From contig JAJEKV010000002.1 in NCBI GenBank assembly GCA_021234155.1, positions 30,801,098-30,865,097 on the forward strand: 64,000 nt of DNA, given 5' to 3'. Origin of the DNA: Isoetes taiwanensis. Taxonomy: Eukaryota; Streptophyta; Lycopodiopsida; Isoetales; Isoetaceae. Position 1 is the first letter of the stretch; each line of letters opens with the position of its first letter. The translations under genes and the position numbers were made by a program. The notes under the pieces are model-generated. The model ran no database searches and was not told the DNA's origin. It saw nothing but the letters and a program-made list of their open reading frames with translations. Shown here in pieces: positions 45,650 to 57,503 of this stretch.

Positions 45650-46221
45650 TGCCATGTTCTGCTTAAAATTAGACTTTGAATTGTGCACTAATTGCACTTG
45701 CAATCATGCTTCCACAGAAAAGTTGAAATGAAATATGGCTGAACGATTAATAGGCAGGAGGTAAGCAGTGATGATGGACAAGAATCTTTTTTAAAGCCTG
45801 TAACTTCTCTTTTACACACCCAATTGGATTCATTTTTGTTTTGTTAATCATGTAAGATTGTAAGCTTGAAAAATGTGGTTTTTGTTCCGTTTCCATCAAA
45901 AAAAAAAAAGGGTTTCTATTGTGTTCAAACCATAAGTGCACGGTTTGTATACCCTCTCCCCCATCCCCCCAAGGTTTGCAAAAGAAAAGTCAAATGTATC
46001 TACATAGAGGTGTACAAATGCTTCAAGGCATTGTCATCTTTCTTCCTGTCAACATCCCCTATGTACTTAGGAAATTTGGTCTTTGTTGTCAATTGCTCAT
46101 TGCTTTAACTACTTCATGGACGTAAAAAATCTTCATGATTTGTAACGATCTTGGTTGCACTGAAGCCACAAAACGCATCAGGCAGCACTTACGGCCTTTG
46201 TGTTGATGCTAAGCGATTCAT
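45650..46221. other. No gene seen
   Basis: Moderately AT-rich DNA with short frames only. Confidence 0.5.
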
Positions 46222-46545
46222 AATTGCTTAAGAATACCCACTTGTGGGCTGCCCCTGCACCGAAATCCTTGCAACATAGTACAAGCTCCTTGTCCTCCAC
46301 ATTGGAAAGGACCCTTGATTCTTTCAGAATGCTTCCACAATCAAGGAGGTCACTCAATAAGACTGCAATAGAGTCCTTCCTCTTTCAGAATCATGTGTTC
46401 TTGTAGAAGAATGCATGCCTTGGCTTGGAATCCTTACTTTTTAAATAGAGCACCAAATCCATGCCTGACGGGTTCCCCTGCAAGCCAAGGGGCCGATTTG
46501 ATCAATCCACCCTTATGTTTATGCTTAGGATCCCTCCTGGAATCA
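46222..46545 (+). repeat. Dispersed repeat family B, copy 1
   Basis: TTGCTTAAGAATACCC through GATTTGATCAATC and CTTAGGATCCCTCCTGG. It matches 54141-54475 in the same orientation with scattered indels. Its nature (solo LTR or exon-like) is not clear. Confidence 0.75.
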
Positions 46546-47490
46546 ATTCAATGGCAAAGGCAGGCCATACGGCTGCTGCCTGCGCCAAACCCTTGCCTTC
46601 ATTGGTTGTTGGATTACCCACCCAATCGGGTGGTGCCACATCGCCCTTTTAATAGGGTGTTTTATACCATAGATTGTGCTTTAATGTTTTATATTTGCCC
46701 CTTAAATGTTTGTAACATACCTTCCCACTTCAAATCATTGGTCCCAGGGTTGCCCTTAAGGCCAAATTTGTCTAAGCATAATTTAGAAGATCAGGCGAAT
46801 AATAGAGTTGCAAGATTAGTTATGCTGGCGAATGTTTTCTAAACATGAATATTTTTTATAGAAATCTAGGCGAATCATGGCCAATTTTTTTTCCAAGATT
46901 GAAGTGTCTTTATTTTCCAAGTGCAATTTCTGTGGTGAAATTTTATTCATCGGCATCCATATTTAATCAAGGACACAAACACGTTATAATTATAGTTGCA
47001 TGATGCAATACCACAACTTAACCTTTTTAAATGAGAACGTGGCTTATCCTTGTAGATAAAACACATCTATTAAAAGGGAGGTCTGTGAAAAAATGCTCTC
47101 CAGCATCCTTAGAAGTATTTGAAATACAATAGCTACAAAAATAACTCTTAAAATTATCATATGTACCTGGATGAATATGAAGAATAGATTAGGTTATGAA
47201 GAAAGCCTAGAATATTAGGAGATTCCTTAAGAAATCTTCGAGAAGGAGGGTAGAGGATAAGGCGAATCTATAGTTATGACGCTTAGTGGATGTGGCGAAT
47301 TTTCAAGTGGAGTGAGATTTGTTTGTAGAAAAGCTGGCTAATTTTATTTTTTTCATCTATAACGGGCCCTACTAAACCATAACGTCAAAATTTCTCGATA
47401 CCCTTAAAAAATAGCCTTTTGGCGAACTTTCGTCCTTAAGGGCTACCCTGTTTGGTCCCCAAGGATTGTGGAAGTTTTTATGTACGTTTA
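46546..47490. other. No gene seen
   Basis: Only short frames. The 149-codon plus frame starting at 46393 overlaps the dispersed repeat and shows no domain. Confidence 0.5.
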
Positions 47491-47497
47491 TTTTTGA

Positions 47498-47890
47498 AAC
47501 TCGTTCCCTCGATCACCCCATGATCAGGATTTTGTCAAATTATTACCTTCAAAAATCCGTTCCTTGGATCACCCAGTGACCATGCTTTCATTAATTTTAT
47601 ACCTTTAGAAACCCATTCCATAGATCACCTCTTGACTATGGTTTCATTATCTAGTTGATCTTTCATCATCTAGTCCTTTTCGAAACCCATTACATGGGTC
47701 ACCCCGTGACCATGGTTTCCTCATCCAGTCCCTTTGGAAACTAGTTCCTTGAAACACCAAGTGACCATGGTTTCCTCATCTAGTCCCTTCAGAAACTCGT
47801 TCCCTGGATCACCCTATGACCATGGTTTTGTCATCTAATCCCTTCAAAAACGCATACCTTGGATCACTCTGAGACCATGATTTTGTAGCC
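47498..47890. repeat. Degenerate minisatellite, unit about 55-60 bp, 6-7 copies
   Basis: Units of the form GAAACTCGTTCCCTGGATCA, then CCC..TGACCATGGTTTC.TCATCTAGTCCCTTC, repeat with substitutions. Confidence 0.8.
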
Positions 47891-49302
47891 CATTCTTTGC
47901 AAGGATCCTACTTGCCATCTTTGATGCAAGTCCATAATTCATTATTTTTAGGTAACTGACCTCGTTTTGAACTCTAATAATCCTTTAGTGGCCTTCAGGG
48001 TTTTGAGTCAATTGAGGAATTGATGCATGTACTTTTCGCTCTCCCACATGGCCTCGGGGAGTGAATGACCTCGCCACAAGATCAAATACTCTACAACATC
48101 TCATATTGCACAGTTTTTGAATGCGAGTGTTTAGAATCGCCTCATGGAATACAAGATGCACTCCTATTCCATTCAAGTTCTAACTCAACTTATATGTTGC
48201 CTTCATTGATCCTTCTCGAGTCCAGCACATTGGTACATTGGTACATCTTTGGCTAATGGTCTTAAGGTTCTTATCTTGCCATTGGTATTACAATAACTAG
48301 TTGGGGCCTTGCATCTAGCGTTCTTATCAAGAACTCTAGGTTTCCTATGGCGCATTTAAACAATCCTTTGGACTAGGGTGAAGCCCGGCTGCTAGCTTAG
48401 TTCACACCTAGTGCGTCTAAGTACCTAATCCTAGTGGATTGAATTCGCTAATCCATATGAACTCAATATTCTTAATTCTGGTACCACATGTCTAAGTATT
48501 ATGCTAGTGAATACATAGCATCTTTCTGTTTATAGTCAATATAGTGGTAACAACAATAGACCCTACCACCTTGTAAACTCACACTCTGGTTTTTTATTAG
48601 AGATCTTATTAGTCCTATTGCAAGATTAACCCCAGGTTAACTCTTACATTATCAAGAATCCTTGGCCAGATCCAAAATAAGCCCCCTCTTGGTTTTATCA
48701 TGAAGAACAGCAATAGTGTGTTTCTTGAGAAAGGCATTCTATGGGCAAAACACATACGACTTCTATGTAACATTTGGTCTTTAAAGGGGTTCAAAACTAG
48801 CAGGCATGCAGTGTTCAAACTTAATCCCGAATTAAGTCTTCTGCAAATTATCTGATACATCTTAGAAATCCAGCCACGTAAATATACACTACTTTGATGA
48901 TAAGGAGGTTTGGTTCAGACTTCGCCCTTTATGGGCCTTGTTAACTATGGCATTGCATCGTGACCTGTGAGGACAGCGACCCTCAACAAACTACATATCC
49001 TTATTATGTGAACCTATTAATTACCCATGTCGTAAGTTCTGCATTCACATTCCAATTCACTACCTATTTTTCTTAGAGAAGCTTCTGCTAATTCTAATAA
49101 GCAATCTACCTTCATCAAACATATTCTAGACCACCATGTGGTAAGTTTGATGTTGCTATTGCATTTCATCTTGCTTATTCTTTCCTGAGACTAGGAAACC
49201 TTTTCCTTCCCTCTTTAGAAAGTTAGCTAATCAAGCAATCCTTTGCTTTTGGAAGTGAATTTTAAAGCTACATACATCCAATTTACAACTTAACATAGAA
49301 CT
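47891..49302. other. No gene seen
   Basis: Frames up to 81 codons on both strands, no domains or repeats recognised. Confidence 0.5.
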
Positions 49303-50060
49303 TGATACAATTGAAGAAATTGCAATATAACCACAGCTTATGTCCAACACCAATTCAAGAGTAAACAAAAGAAATCAGGATTCTATTATTCAGAGTTACA
49401 ACCGGCCCAAAGCCTGGACAACCGATAGGACCTCTCTTTTAACCACCCAACCGGGCTCAAGCACAAGAAACCGTTATCTTGTCTTCAATAAGGATTCAAT
49501 AACCTCTGTGGCAACAAATCTGCAGTGATTCTGCACTGGTAACAGCTATGGCAAGGATTCCTGAAAACTTAGGCAGGGGTATCAACTCTGAGCGGAGCTG
49601 GGTTGGCAGATATAGGCAGAAGCAACGAGCTGGGCTGTACTAGGATCCGATGCCATTAGTGCAAGGTTTAACATTCATTTATACTGATTGAAGAACCGCC
49701 CTTTTGCTGGATTCGTTCCCTTTTTTGCTAGAAATAGTTTAAAAAAGGCAACTAAGAATAGATTGAATAGGTTCGGCTATGTTTGGCAGAGATCGGCCTT
49801 TTCTGGAGCGAATCATCCATTTATCCTATGGTTCCGGAATTCTAGCATCCTTATGATGGGATTCGAGTAGTTCTGAGTCAATTCCGGGAAGATTTGGTCT
49901 GCGGTTCATTCTGTAAATTCGACCTTCGTTATCAGCCGCGGTCATTACAATTTAATAACAATTGTTCTTTGGACAATTTATTATTGTTTTCCCCATATAT
50001 CATTGCCCTGGCCATTGAATCCTTGTTGCTTGAACCACTCCCATGAGCCGCTCCGTATCA
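49303..50060 (-). repeat. 3' LTR of the non-autonomous element
   Basis: 758 bp, TG...CA. It contains a 60-62 codon frame that is also present in the other LTR and has no meaning as a gene. Confidence 0.9.
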
Positions 50061-50482
50061 GGTCCTTCCCTTCTTTCAGTCGATCGACCCCAATCGCCCT
50101 ATAACCCTGAAAGAAATTCCATCAAAACCTTTTTGATTGTCATAAAATAGGTGTTCTGGTCCTTCCCTTCTTAGGGCCCATCTCTTTCCCTTAAGAATGT
50201 TCTTTTTCTGATCCTTCAAGACAGGGTCCGCACTTGAACAGAAAAATCTCCATGCTGATCCATCAAGCAGGCGTCCCTCGCTTGAACAGTCATGGCATTC
50301 TCAACCCTTTCTGATATTCCAGGTAGGTTCCCACCCCTACTCGGACAGAAAGTAAATCCCTTTCTGACAAGAAATATTGTTTCCTTCCATTAGGAAGCAA
50401 TAAAAATTTTCATTCTATTCAAATAAAGAAAAATCACACATATTCAGATAGTTATGCATAACCTACTAAAACTCAAACCAAA

Positions 50483-50990
50483 CTAAGATAAATGACCGAT
50501 AGTTAATCGGCTTTTTTTCAAACTCCCTGGCTGCAGCTTTGTCAGCAGCTTTATCAGCTTTTCCATGAGAACTGTCAGATGTTTCTGCAACTCAGTGGCT
50601 CCAACTCTTTCGAAAAGACTTTCCCATGTAGTTAAGAATCCCATAACTGTAGGGGGGCTCCTCTTTTCCCCTGAGAAAGTCGGCATGCCCTCCACTTTCT
50701 GGAGCCATTTAATCTCCTCGCGTAAGCATTAGTTGGATGAGGAGAATTTGGCGTAGAATTTGTAGGCGGTGGTGGATTAACGGGTGGAGGTTGGTTGGGA
50801 AGTGGAGGCCGGAGTTGCTAGGTAAGAATCCATAAAGCGTAGCTATTTGCTCCAACTTGGTTTGATAATCTTGCTTTCGGATGTAGGCGGTGGTAGAGCG
50901 ATTTGATTAGCAATTTGTTTGGCTATAAAATCCAGCTTCTTAACGCTTTGTGTGCTGTTGATTAGAGATATTGAAGCGGTTGGCCATTGC
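50483..50990 (-). pseudogene. Gag-like remnant in the non-autonomous element
   Basis: Minus frame 50695-50483 (70 codons) includes GMPTFSGEKR, reminiscent of the start of plant retrotransposon gag (PxFSGE), and neighbouring frames extend it with breaks. Too short and broken for assignment. Confidence 0.35.
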
Positions 50991-51022
50991 ACGGGATATA
51001 GAATCTAAGCTCTGATACCACT

Positions 51023-51780
51023 TGATACAATTGAAGAAATTGCAATATAACCACAGCTTATGTCCAACACCAATTCAAGAGTAAACAAAAGAAATCAAGA
51101 TTCTATTATTCAGAGTTACAACCGGCCCAAAGCCTGGACAACTGATAGGAGCTCTCTTTTAACCACCCAACCGGGCTCAAGCACAAGAAACCGTTATCTT
51201 GTCTTCAACAAGGATTCAATAACCTCTGTGGCAACAAATCTGCAGTGATTCTGCACTGGTAACTGCTATGGCAAGAATTCCTGAAAACTTAGGCAGGGAT
51301 ATCAACTCTGAGCGGAGCTGGGTTGGCAGATATAGGCAGAAGAAACGAGCTGGGCTGTACTAGGATCCGATGCCATTAGTGCAGGGTTTAACATTCATTT
51401 ATACTGATTGAAGAACCGCCCTTTTGTTGAATTCGTCCCCTTTTTTGCTAGAAATAGTTTAAAAAAGGCAACTAAGAATAGATTGAATAGGTTCGGCTAC
51501 GTTTGGCAGAGATCGGCCTTTTCTGGAGCGAATCATCCATTTATCCTATGGTTCCGGAATTCTAGCATCCTTATGATGGGATTCGAGTAGTTCTGAGTCA
51601 ATTCCGGGAAGATTTGGTCTGCGGTTCATTCTGTAAATTCGACCTCCGTTATCAGCCGTGGTCATTACAATTTTATAACAATTGTTCTTTGGACAATTTA
51701 TTATTGCTTTCCCCATATATCATTGCCCTGGCCATTGAATCCTTGTTGCTTGAACCACTCCCCCGAGCCGCTCCGTATCA
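51023..51780 (-). repeat. 5' LTR of the non-autonomous element
   Basis: 758 bp, TG...CA, with the tRNA-Met primer site (51009-51020) adjoining on its internal side. Confidence 0.9.
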
Positions 51781-51804
51781 AAACTTATCTAATATCTAGT
51801 TTGG

Positions 51805-52010
51805 ATGATATACTTATAAGAGTTTAACCACTCCCTACCGCTCCCTAAGCCCGGCTTATTATTTGACTACTCCTTAAGCCCTGTTTATAAGAGTTTTGAT
51901 TCACTCTCAAAGCCCTGCCTAGAGTTTGATTCCACAGAGTTTGATTCCACTCCTTAAGCTCTACTTAGAGTTTCGGTCACTTTCTAAGCCCTGCTTATAG
52001 GAGACTCCAC
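51805..52010. repeat. Irregular tandem repeat (TAAGCCCTGCTTATA-type)
   Basis: Imperfect units of CTAAGCCC.GCTTATAAGAGTTT and GATTCCACTCC repeat five to six times with variable spacing. Confidence 0.65.
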
Positions 52011-53415
52011 ATGCTTATCACATAAAACAGATTGTTCCTCGATAGTCCAATTTTCTGGATAGTACTTAAATAACGTACTTACATATTTCAAGCAATATAC
52101 GTACAATTGACATTTGGCCTATTCATTACTTTTGTTTGAGGTTTATTCTGACCATAATGCTCTTCCAGAGACAACACCATCTCTTGCTCCGCAGAATCTC
52201 TTCAACCTAATTGTAAGAGATAACTTGATATTCTTAACATAAAGCCATGGATCCCCTTTTTTCTTTTTCTTTTTGTCAGTCCAAGTTGTCAATTTCAAGC
52301 CCAGCTTAAGACAACATATATTGGATTAACAAGAGCCGCTTTGCCATATCCCCACTGCTAATTGCTTTGGGTTCTTATCCACAGATCCAAAAATAATCAT
52401 TTAGTTTTATACAACTACCACATAGTTGTAATCTAGAATCATGGCAGCATAACTTAATTGAGGAATAATGTTGTCCTAGGCATACTTATTCACAATATAT
52501 ATTGGCCGCACACCATTGTAACTGTTCTCAACATTAGTGGACAATTAGTAGAGGCATATCCATATAGGGGTTATCGTATAATCGAAAATACCCTAGAGGC
52601 ATATCCATAGAAGTTATCTATAATGGCAAATACCCTAGGTAGTTTGCCCTTCCAATACTATTTAGCGACGTTTACATTTTCCTAGAGGAAGGAGATCCTC
52701 GTATGCCATAATGGTAGCAAAATGGTTGTTAAAATTCGATCCATATTTCAAGTTATGCATAAATACAATGCTATTTCCAAGCCTTGCTTATAAAATTTGA
52801 CCTGATGCTTAATTTATAGGCATGCATTTCAACAAGTGGAATATACCTTTCAAGCCCTTCTTGAAGTATAAACCCGATTGTAAGTGTGCGTTAATGCCCA
52901 AACCTTGTTTGAGATGCACTAGAACTTACTTCCAAGCCCTGCTCAAGGTACACATTCTTGAGTCATTCTTGCCATTAAAGTTAGGATCATATATTACTAG
53001 GACAATACTTATGCCATGCACTATAGTTGTTTCCCCTTCATATATGAGTCTCTCTTATAGGGACCTTCATGGAACACTATCCAATTACACATGTAGGGGG
53101 TCTTATCCATGATCTAGTACATGGCGTTTCTCATCTGAACCCTCATGCAATCATAATTCTTAAATGTTCTAGTATAAGAACCTTTGCTTTATTTCCAAAA
53201 ACTCCATTACCTTGTAATGAAGCGAAAGATTTACATTTTTGTGAAGAGTTATTAGTATATCATGGATTATATTAAGCCCAGCTTAATCAACATCTAAACT
53301 CAATACTTTTTTTTGTAGCTTCATAGCAAGTTGATTTTTATGCATTATCCTGTAGTTACATAAACTATTTTACACACCATGTACACAGACACCTTATTAA
53401 ATGTGGGGCAAAATA
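52011..53415. other. No gene seen
   Basis: AT-rich. A 54-bp direct duplication (GAGGCATATCCATA...AATACCCTAG) lies at about 52550-52650. A 96-codon frame at 52822-53112 has no domain. Confidence 0.5.
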
Positions 53416-54140
53416 AAACTAGTAGAAAGCGGGTTTGTTCAACATCAAATCACTCTTTCTTTCGACTTGGATGTGGACAGTCTCAAGCATCGTGTCCCTT
53501 GGCTTGGCACTTATAACAAGCTTTGCCCTTAATCAGTTTCACTTGCGTGCTTTCCTAGAGCTTAGCATGGCGAACCTGGACATAGCTTTTTAACCTTTTA
53601 GAGCTTCCTTCACATTACCACCTTGTGGTCCCAACGATTCATTTCCATTTAAGATGGATTGAATCATCTCTCGATTTGTCTCAAGGATGATGGCCAAGCT
53701 ACCCATTACTATCAAAATTTGCGCTAAAAGATCCACCATGTGGATCTCATGCTGTGTATTTGTTTCCACCACATGAGTTATGACACCATGCAACTCCACC
53801 ATGGTTTTAGTAGCTGCGACTTCTTCTTTGAGATGTATGCTTTTTTGTGCCATCAAGCAACATTTCTTCCTCCAATTGAACCATAAACTGATTCTCAGAA
53901 TTCCTAAAATCCTTTTGCCTTTTCCAAACCCAGGAGGCTCCACTGAGTTTTGGGGTTTAAGGGGATTGGATTTTGATAATAGGCTTTCACAGTTTGAAAG
54001 TTTTCTGTCATGTTCATGAGATGACTCCCAGAGCAGATTCCATGGCTTCGATTACTTGGCCATCGATATCTAGCTCGGGGAATTCTTCATCCAATTGGAT
54101 GTCCCTAATTACTTGCAGCATGTTTTCTTCCATCCATGAT
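53416..54140 (-). pseudogene. Retroelement gag-like remnant with zinc knuckle
   Basis: A minus frame of 117 codons (53943-53590) is helical-looking. Beyond its stop, at about 53535-53460, another frame reads ACYKCQAKGHDA, a stop codon, then DCP: a CX2CX4HX4C zinc knuckle interrupted by one stop. The order (helical domain, then knuckle) fits a gag or nucleocapsid end. It abuts dispersed repeat B. The element type is undetermined. Confidence 0.5.
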
Positions 54141-54475
54141 TGCTTAAGAATACCCAATTGTGGGCTGCCCCTGCACCGGAATCCTTGCAACATAATACAC
54201 AGAGAGCTCCTCTGTGAAATCGCCCTCCACATTGGGAAGGATCCCTAGTTCTTTCAGAATTTTCCACAATCAAGGAGCGGCTTAGGAAAGTTGCAATAGA
54301 GTCCTTCCTCTTTTGGAATCTGCAGAAGAATGCATGCCCTTGCTTGGAAATCCTTGCTTTTTAAATAGAGCACCAAATCCATGTCTGATGGGTTCCTATG
54401 GAAGCCAAGGGGCCGATTTGATCAATCGATCGACCCACCTATTGGTGCTTATGATTCCTCTTGGGATAAATCCTA
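54141..54475 (+). repeat. Dispersed repeat family B, copy 2
   Basis: Diverged copy of 46222-46545. It lies immediately left of the Copia 3' LTR. Confidence 0.75.
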
Positions 54476-54700
54476 ATAAGCATACAAGAAATAGAACAAC
54501 AACAAAAAGCAATTTTGATTATGAGCACCTTTTCTCTTGATATATATTAGGGCGGTGCCTAGAATAGTAAGCAACCGCCACCCTGATTTCCAGATTTAGC
54601 TCCATAGACTTAGGGGCAAACTTAGGCTCAATGCTCGACCAATAGAAACAATAAAAAGGAACACATGTCATTACTTATATGTTCCAATACTCCCCCTCAA
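54476..54700 (-). repeat. Probable 3' LTR of the Copia element
   Basis: On the minus strand the sequence after GAGGGGGAG (TATTGGAACATATAAG...) and before TGTTCTATTTCTTGTATGC has the look of a short Copia LTR. The other LTR is outside the window, so the ends are approximate. Confidence 0.45.
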
Positions 54701-54869
54701 GAATGACAAGTGCCAAGGGACCCAAAAATATACTGAATTCTGCAAACTGAAATTAGAGAACATAAGGAAACTATTGTAACATCAACTGAATACTCTTCTT
54801 TAGTCAAATAAGGCGCAGAGCTCCCCCTCAACCAAATAAGTGCTAACGAACAGTACTTAATGGTCTAAG

Positions 54870-55345
54870 TGCCAGCCTGCTCTACCTGTACCATTCCCAT
54901 TTCATGAATATATTCTACAAATCTTTTCTTTACCAAAGGCTTGGTTAGTGCATCCGCCAGAATAGCTAGATGCACACTCCGATGTCACGATCAAAGGGGA
55001 CACCTGGTTTGAGCGGATCCATCTAATCCTGTTTGCTCCACATATTTTTGCACCTCAGCGTTAGTAGAGACCCAGAAAGCTTCATGAAGTGTGTACTTAG
55101 ATGTTTGATAATAACCTTGCCTTTCTCAACCTTCTCTCGTGTAAAGTGATATTGGGTTTCAATATGCTTTGCTTTCGTGAAGTTACTAGGATTCTTCACT
55201 AAACATACTGCAACCATGTTGTCATTCATTATGGTGGTTGGTTCAACTTGTTCTACTCCAATGCTTTTTAGAAGCCTTCATAACCAAATCGCCTCCTTAG
55301 TGGAAGCATAAATGGCCATGTATTCGCTTTCACATGTACTAAATG
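54870..55345 (-). pseudogene. Copia RNase H C-terminal part
   Basis: Reading down from 55345: STCESEYMAIYASTKEAIWL, a stop, then SIGVEQVEP, NDNMVAVCLVKNP and KHIETQYHFTREKVEKG. Near 54960-54880 come LTKPLVKKRFVEYIHEMGM and the end of the polyprotein. These are the standard C-terminal Copia RNase H motifs. Confidence 0.85.
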
Positions 55346-55349
55346 ACAT

Positions 55350-56450
55350 ATTTAACAAATTTTAGACTTATTCAAATCTAATAGATATATAGTTCAAGGA
55401 TGTCATAATAAAATCGACTGTATTTTTAACTCTTATTGATTTTAATCATTTGTTTTATTTATCTTTAGATCAAAAGTATGAAGGTTACCAAAGTATAAAA
55501 TTGCTTTCTAAATTAATTTTCACTTTGATTTATTTAAATTTATCTAAAATAAATGCTATATAACTGTAATGTTAATTTTTTCAAAATAGATAAAGAAAGT
55601 TTTAGATTTAGAATTAACTAAACGATTATGTTTATCTGTAAATACATTGAATAATTTATTATTGATTAAGTTTCAATACATTTTGTTTCATTAATAATAG
55701 ATTATTCAATAGTTATTATTAAAATATTAACTTTACAATTTAATTGATTTTGATCTCAAAACTATCTTAAACGTGTTTTTTAAAATATAAAAGTTTGTAA
55801 ATTCAGAATTTTTTATAATAATTTTATGTCGGACCATAGGATTTCATTTGCAAATTTTCAGGATTGCCAAATTTTAAATTTATTAAATCACTAAAAATTA
55901 AAATTTTATATTCTTGAAATATCTAATTCTAAATAAATTCAAGTGAAAATTAGTCTGAAAGGTAATTTTAAATTTTTATAACCATTAAGGTCTTAACTTA
56001 AAAATAAACTTTTATAATTAAAACTCATTAAAATTATAACAATCAAGAAGAATCTTCATAAACAGCATTTTTAGTATACTGTAAGTCAAATGATTGTAAG
56101 TTATTGAAGGATTCTCGTGGTCCATATGCATCACTTTGCAGAAATGATGGTATGTGTGAGGAGATAGTGAACTACGTAGATGGTGTCACAGTCACAATAG
56201 AATTGATAATTGAGAGACTAAAATTTACTGAAGTTTCAGCAAGTGTTGATTTTCTTCTACATTTTTACTACTTGCCTATTACTGGTATCAGTGTTGCTTG
56301 TGTTATATTGTCAATGTCAAAATAAGACATGTTGATGAAAAGAGATGGAAGTGGTGATTTTATTCTAGACACTGGTGCTTCTGTTACCCACTTAGTCCCA
56401 TCCATATATAAAAAGTTCACTGCATTATTTGAGAAGCACATATCAGATAA
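55350..56450 (+). mobile_element. AT-rich 1.1-kb insert in Copia RNase H, with DTGAS motif
   Basis: The Copia RNase H frame breaks off after RKQKAT (near 56450) and resumes at STCESEYMA (near 55345), so about 1.1 kb was inserted. The left 750 bp is extremely AT-rich and non-coding. The right part, on the plus strand, has a 73-codon frame (56104-56325). A second frame, from ATG 56329, includes GDFILDTGASVTHL, with the aspartic-protease signature at 56368-56382. It looks like a fragment of another retroelement. No terminal repeats or target duplication could be fixed. Confidence 0.55.
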
Positions 56451-56454
56451 GCAG

Positions 56455-56930
56455 TGGCCTTTTGTTTCCTGCTGGACCAGCTAACAATTCCCCCTTGCAG
56501 CGTGAAACAGTAACCTGTTCTAGACTTTCTGAAGGTATGATCTCCAACATAATCAACATCAATGTAGCCTACTAGAGAGAGTGGATGCTCCACCTGTTTA
56601 TGATATGCAACACCCAGACGAGAAGTGTGTTTTAAGTACCTTAAGATGCGCTTAATAGTTTGCCAATGAGCTGGTCCAGGATTTTCAAGAAATTGGCTGT
56701 CTAAAATGACACTTTCAGCTATGTCTGGACGACTACAGACTATAAAATGCATTAAGGATCCAACCACACTTCTGTAAGGAATATCTGTCATAGTCTTCTT
56801 TTCATCTGAGGTCTGAGGACACAGTGCAAAGCTTAAATCACTGGCTGCAGCAGGAATACTAACATGTTTAGAGTGAAGCATATTGCACCTTGTAAGAAGG
56901 GACTCAATGCCTTTAGATTGATGTAATGTA
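56455..56930 (-). pseudogene. Copia RT end and RNase H start
   Basis: The minus frame carries HQSKGIESLLTRCNM, YRSVVGSLMHFIVCSRPDIA, HWQTIKRILRYLKHTSRLG and GYIDVDYVGD...RKSRTGYCF, then VSWSSRKQK: the conserved Copia segment joining RT to RNase H. Its upstream continuation is at 62706, on the other side of the chromovirus insertion, and the codons join exactly when the 5-bp duplication is discounted. Confidence 0.9.
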
Positions 56931-57447
56931 TGTGACGACCATACGGGTATTCGCATCATACGAACATTATACTCGTATGCACAAAAGATGGTCGTCACGC
57001 AGATGCAAAAAGGTAATTGCACAAGACAGGGTTTGAACTCGCAACCTTCGGGGCGCGTCATACCTACTGCCAAGTGCGCTACTAATATATGTTGAAAACA
57101 TTCCTTCATGTTTTTCTCATATGTGGGACTATCTCCAGGAGGTTCTAGAATATTCTAGAACCTAAATGCATGCACGACACTTGGCGCGATCTCATCCATT
57201 GGAGTGACACGATCCTGACCATTGGCTTAGATATATAAGGAGGCACCTCCTTCTTGTCGAACCATTCCGGTTCAATGCCAGTCTTCAGCCTTCTAGGCAT
57301 CTGTCTCGTGTTCCTGCTTGCCTTCGGGCCATTGTATTCTTGATTTCTGTTCATATATCAGATTCTTTGCCGATCTTGGCGTATTCCTTCCGTATTTCTT
57401 GCGTATTTTCCACATATTTTTCCTTGTTTTCGAGTAGGTTCATGACA
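56931..57447 (+). repeat. 5' LTR of chromovirus, with antisense tRNA-like block
   Basis: 517 bp, starts TGTGACGACC and ends TTCATGACA. A TATATAAGG TATA-like box is at about 57230. On the minus strand at 57029-57081 lie TAGCGCACTTGG (A-box-like) and GAGTTCAAACC (B-box-like) at tRNA spacing. Confidence 0.9.
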
Positions 57448-57503
57448 GTTTGAACCGGAATCCCTTACCGGTTCTTGCACCTTGCTGATCCTAAGCATTT
57501 TTT

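Larger units (their letters stand above)
49303..51780 (-). mobile_element. Non-autonomous LTR retrotransposon, 2478 bp, minus strand
   Basis: Two 758-bp LTRs (49303-50060 and 51023-51780), both TG...CA, differ at few positions. Flanks share AACT (GAACT left, AAACT right), an almost perfect 4-5 bp target duplication. On the minus strand, two bases inside the right LTR lies TGGTATCAGAGC (complement of 51009-51020), the initiator-tRNA-Met primer site. Next to the left LTR is a purine tract GAAAGAAGGGAAGGACC (complement of 50061-50077). So transcription runs right to left. The 962-bp interior has only a decayed gag-like stretch and no pol, placing it near TRIM/LARD elements that depend on a full partner. 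Confidence 0.9.
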
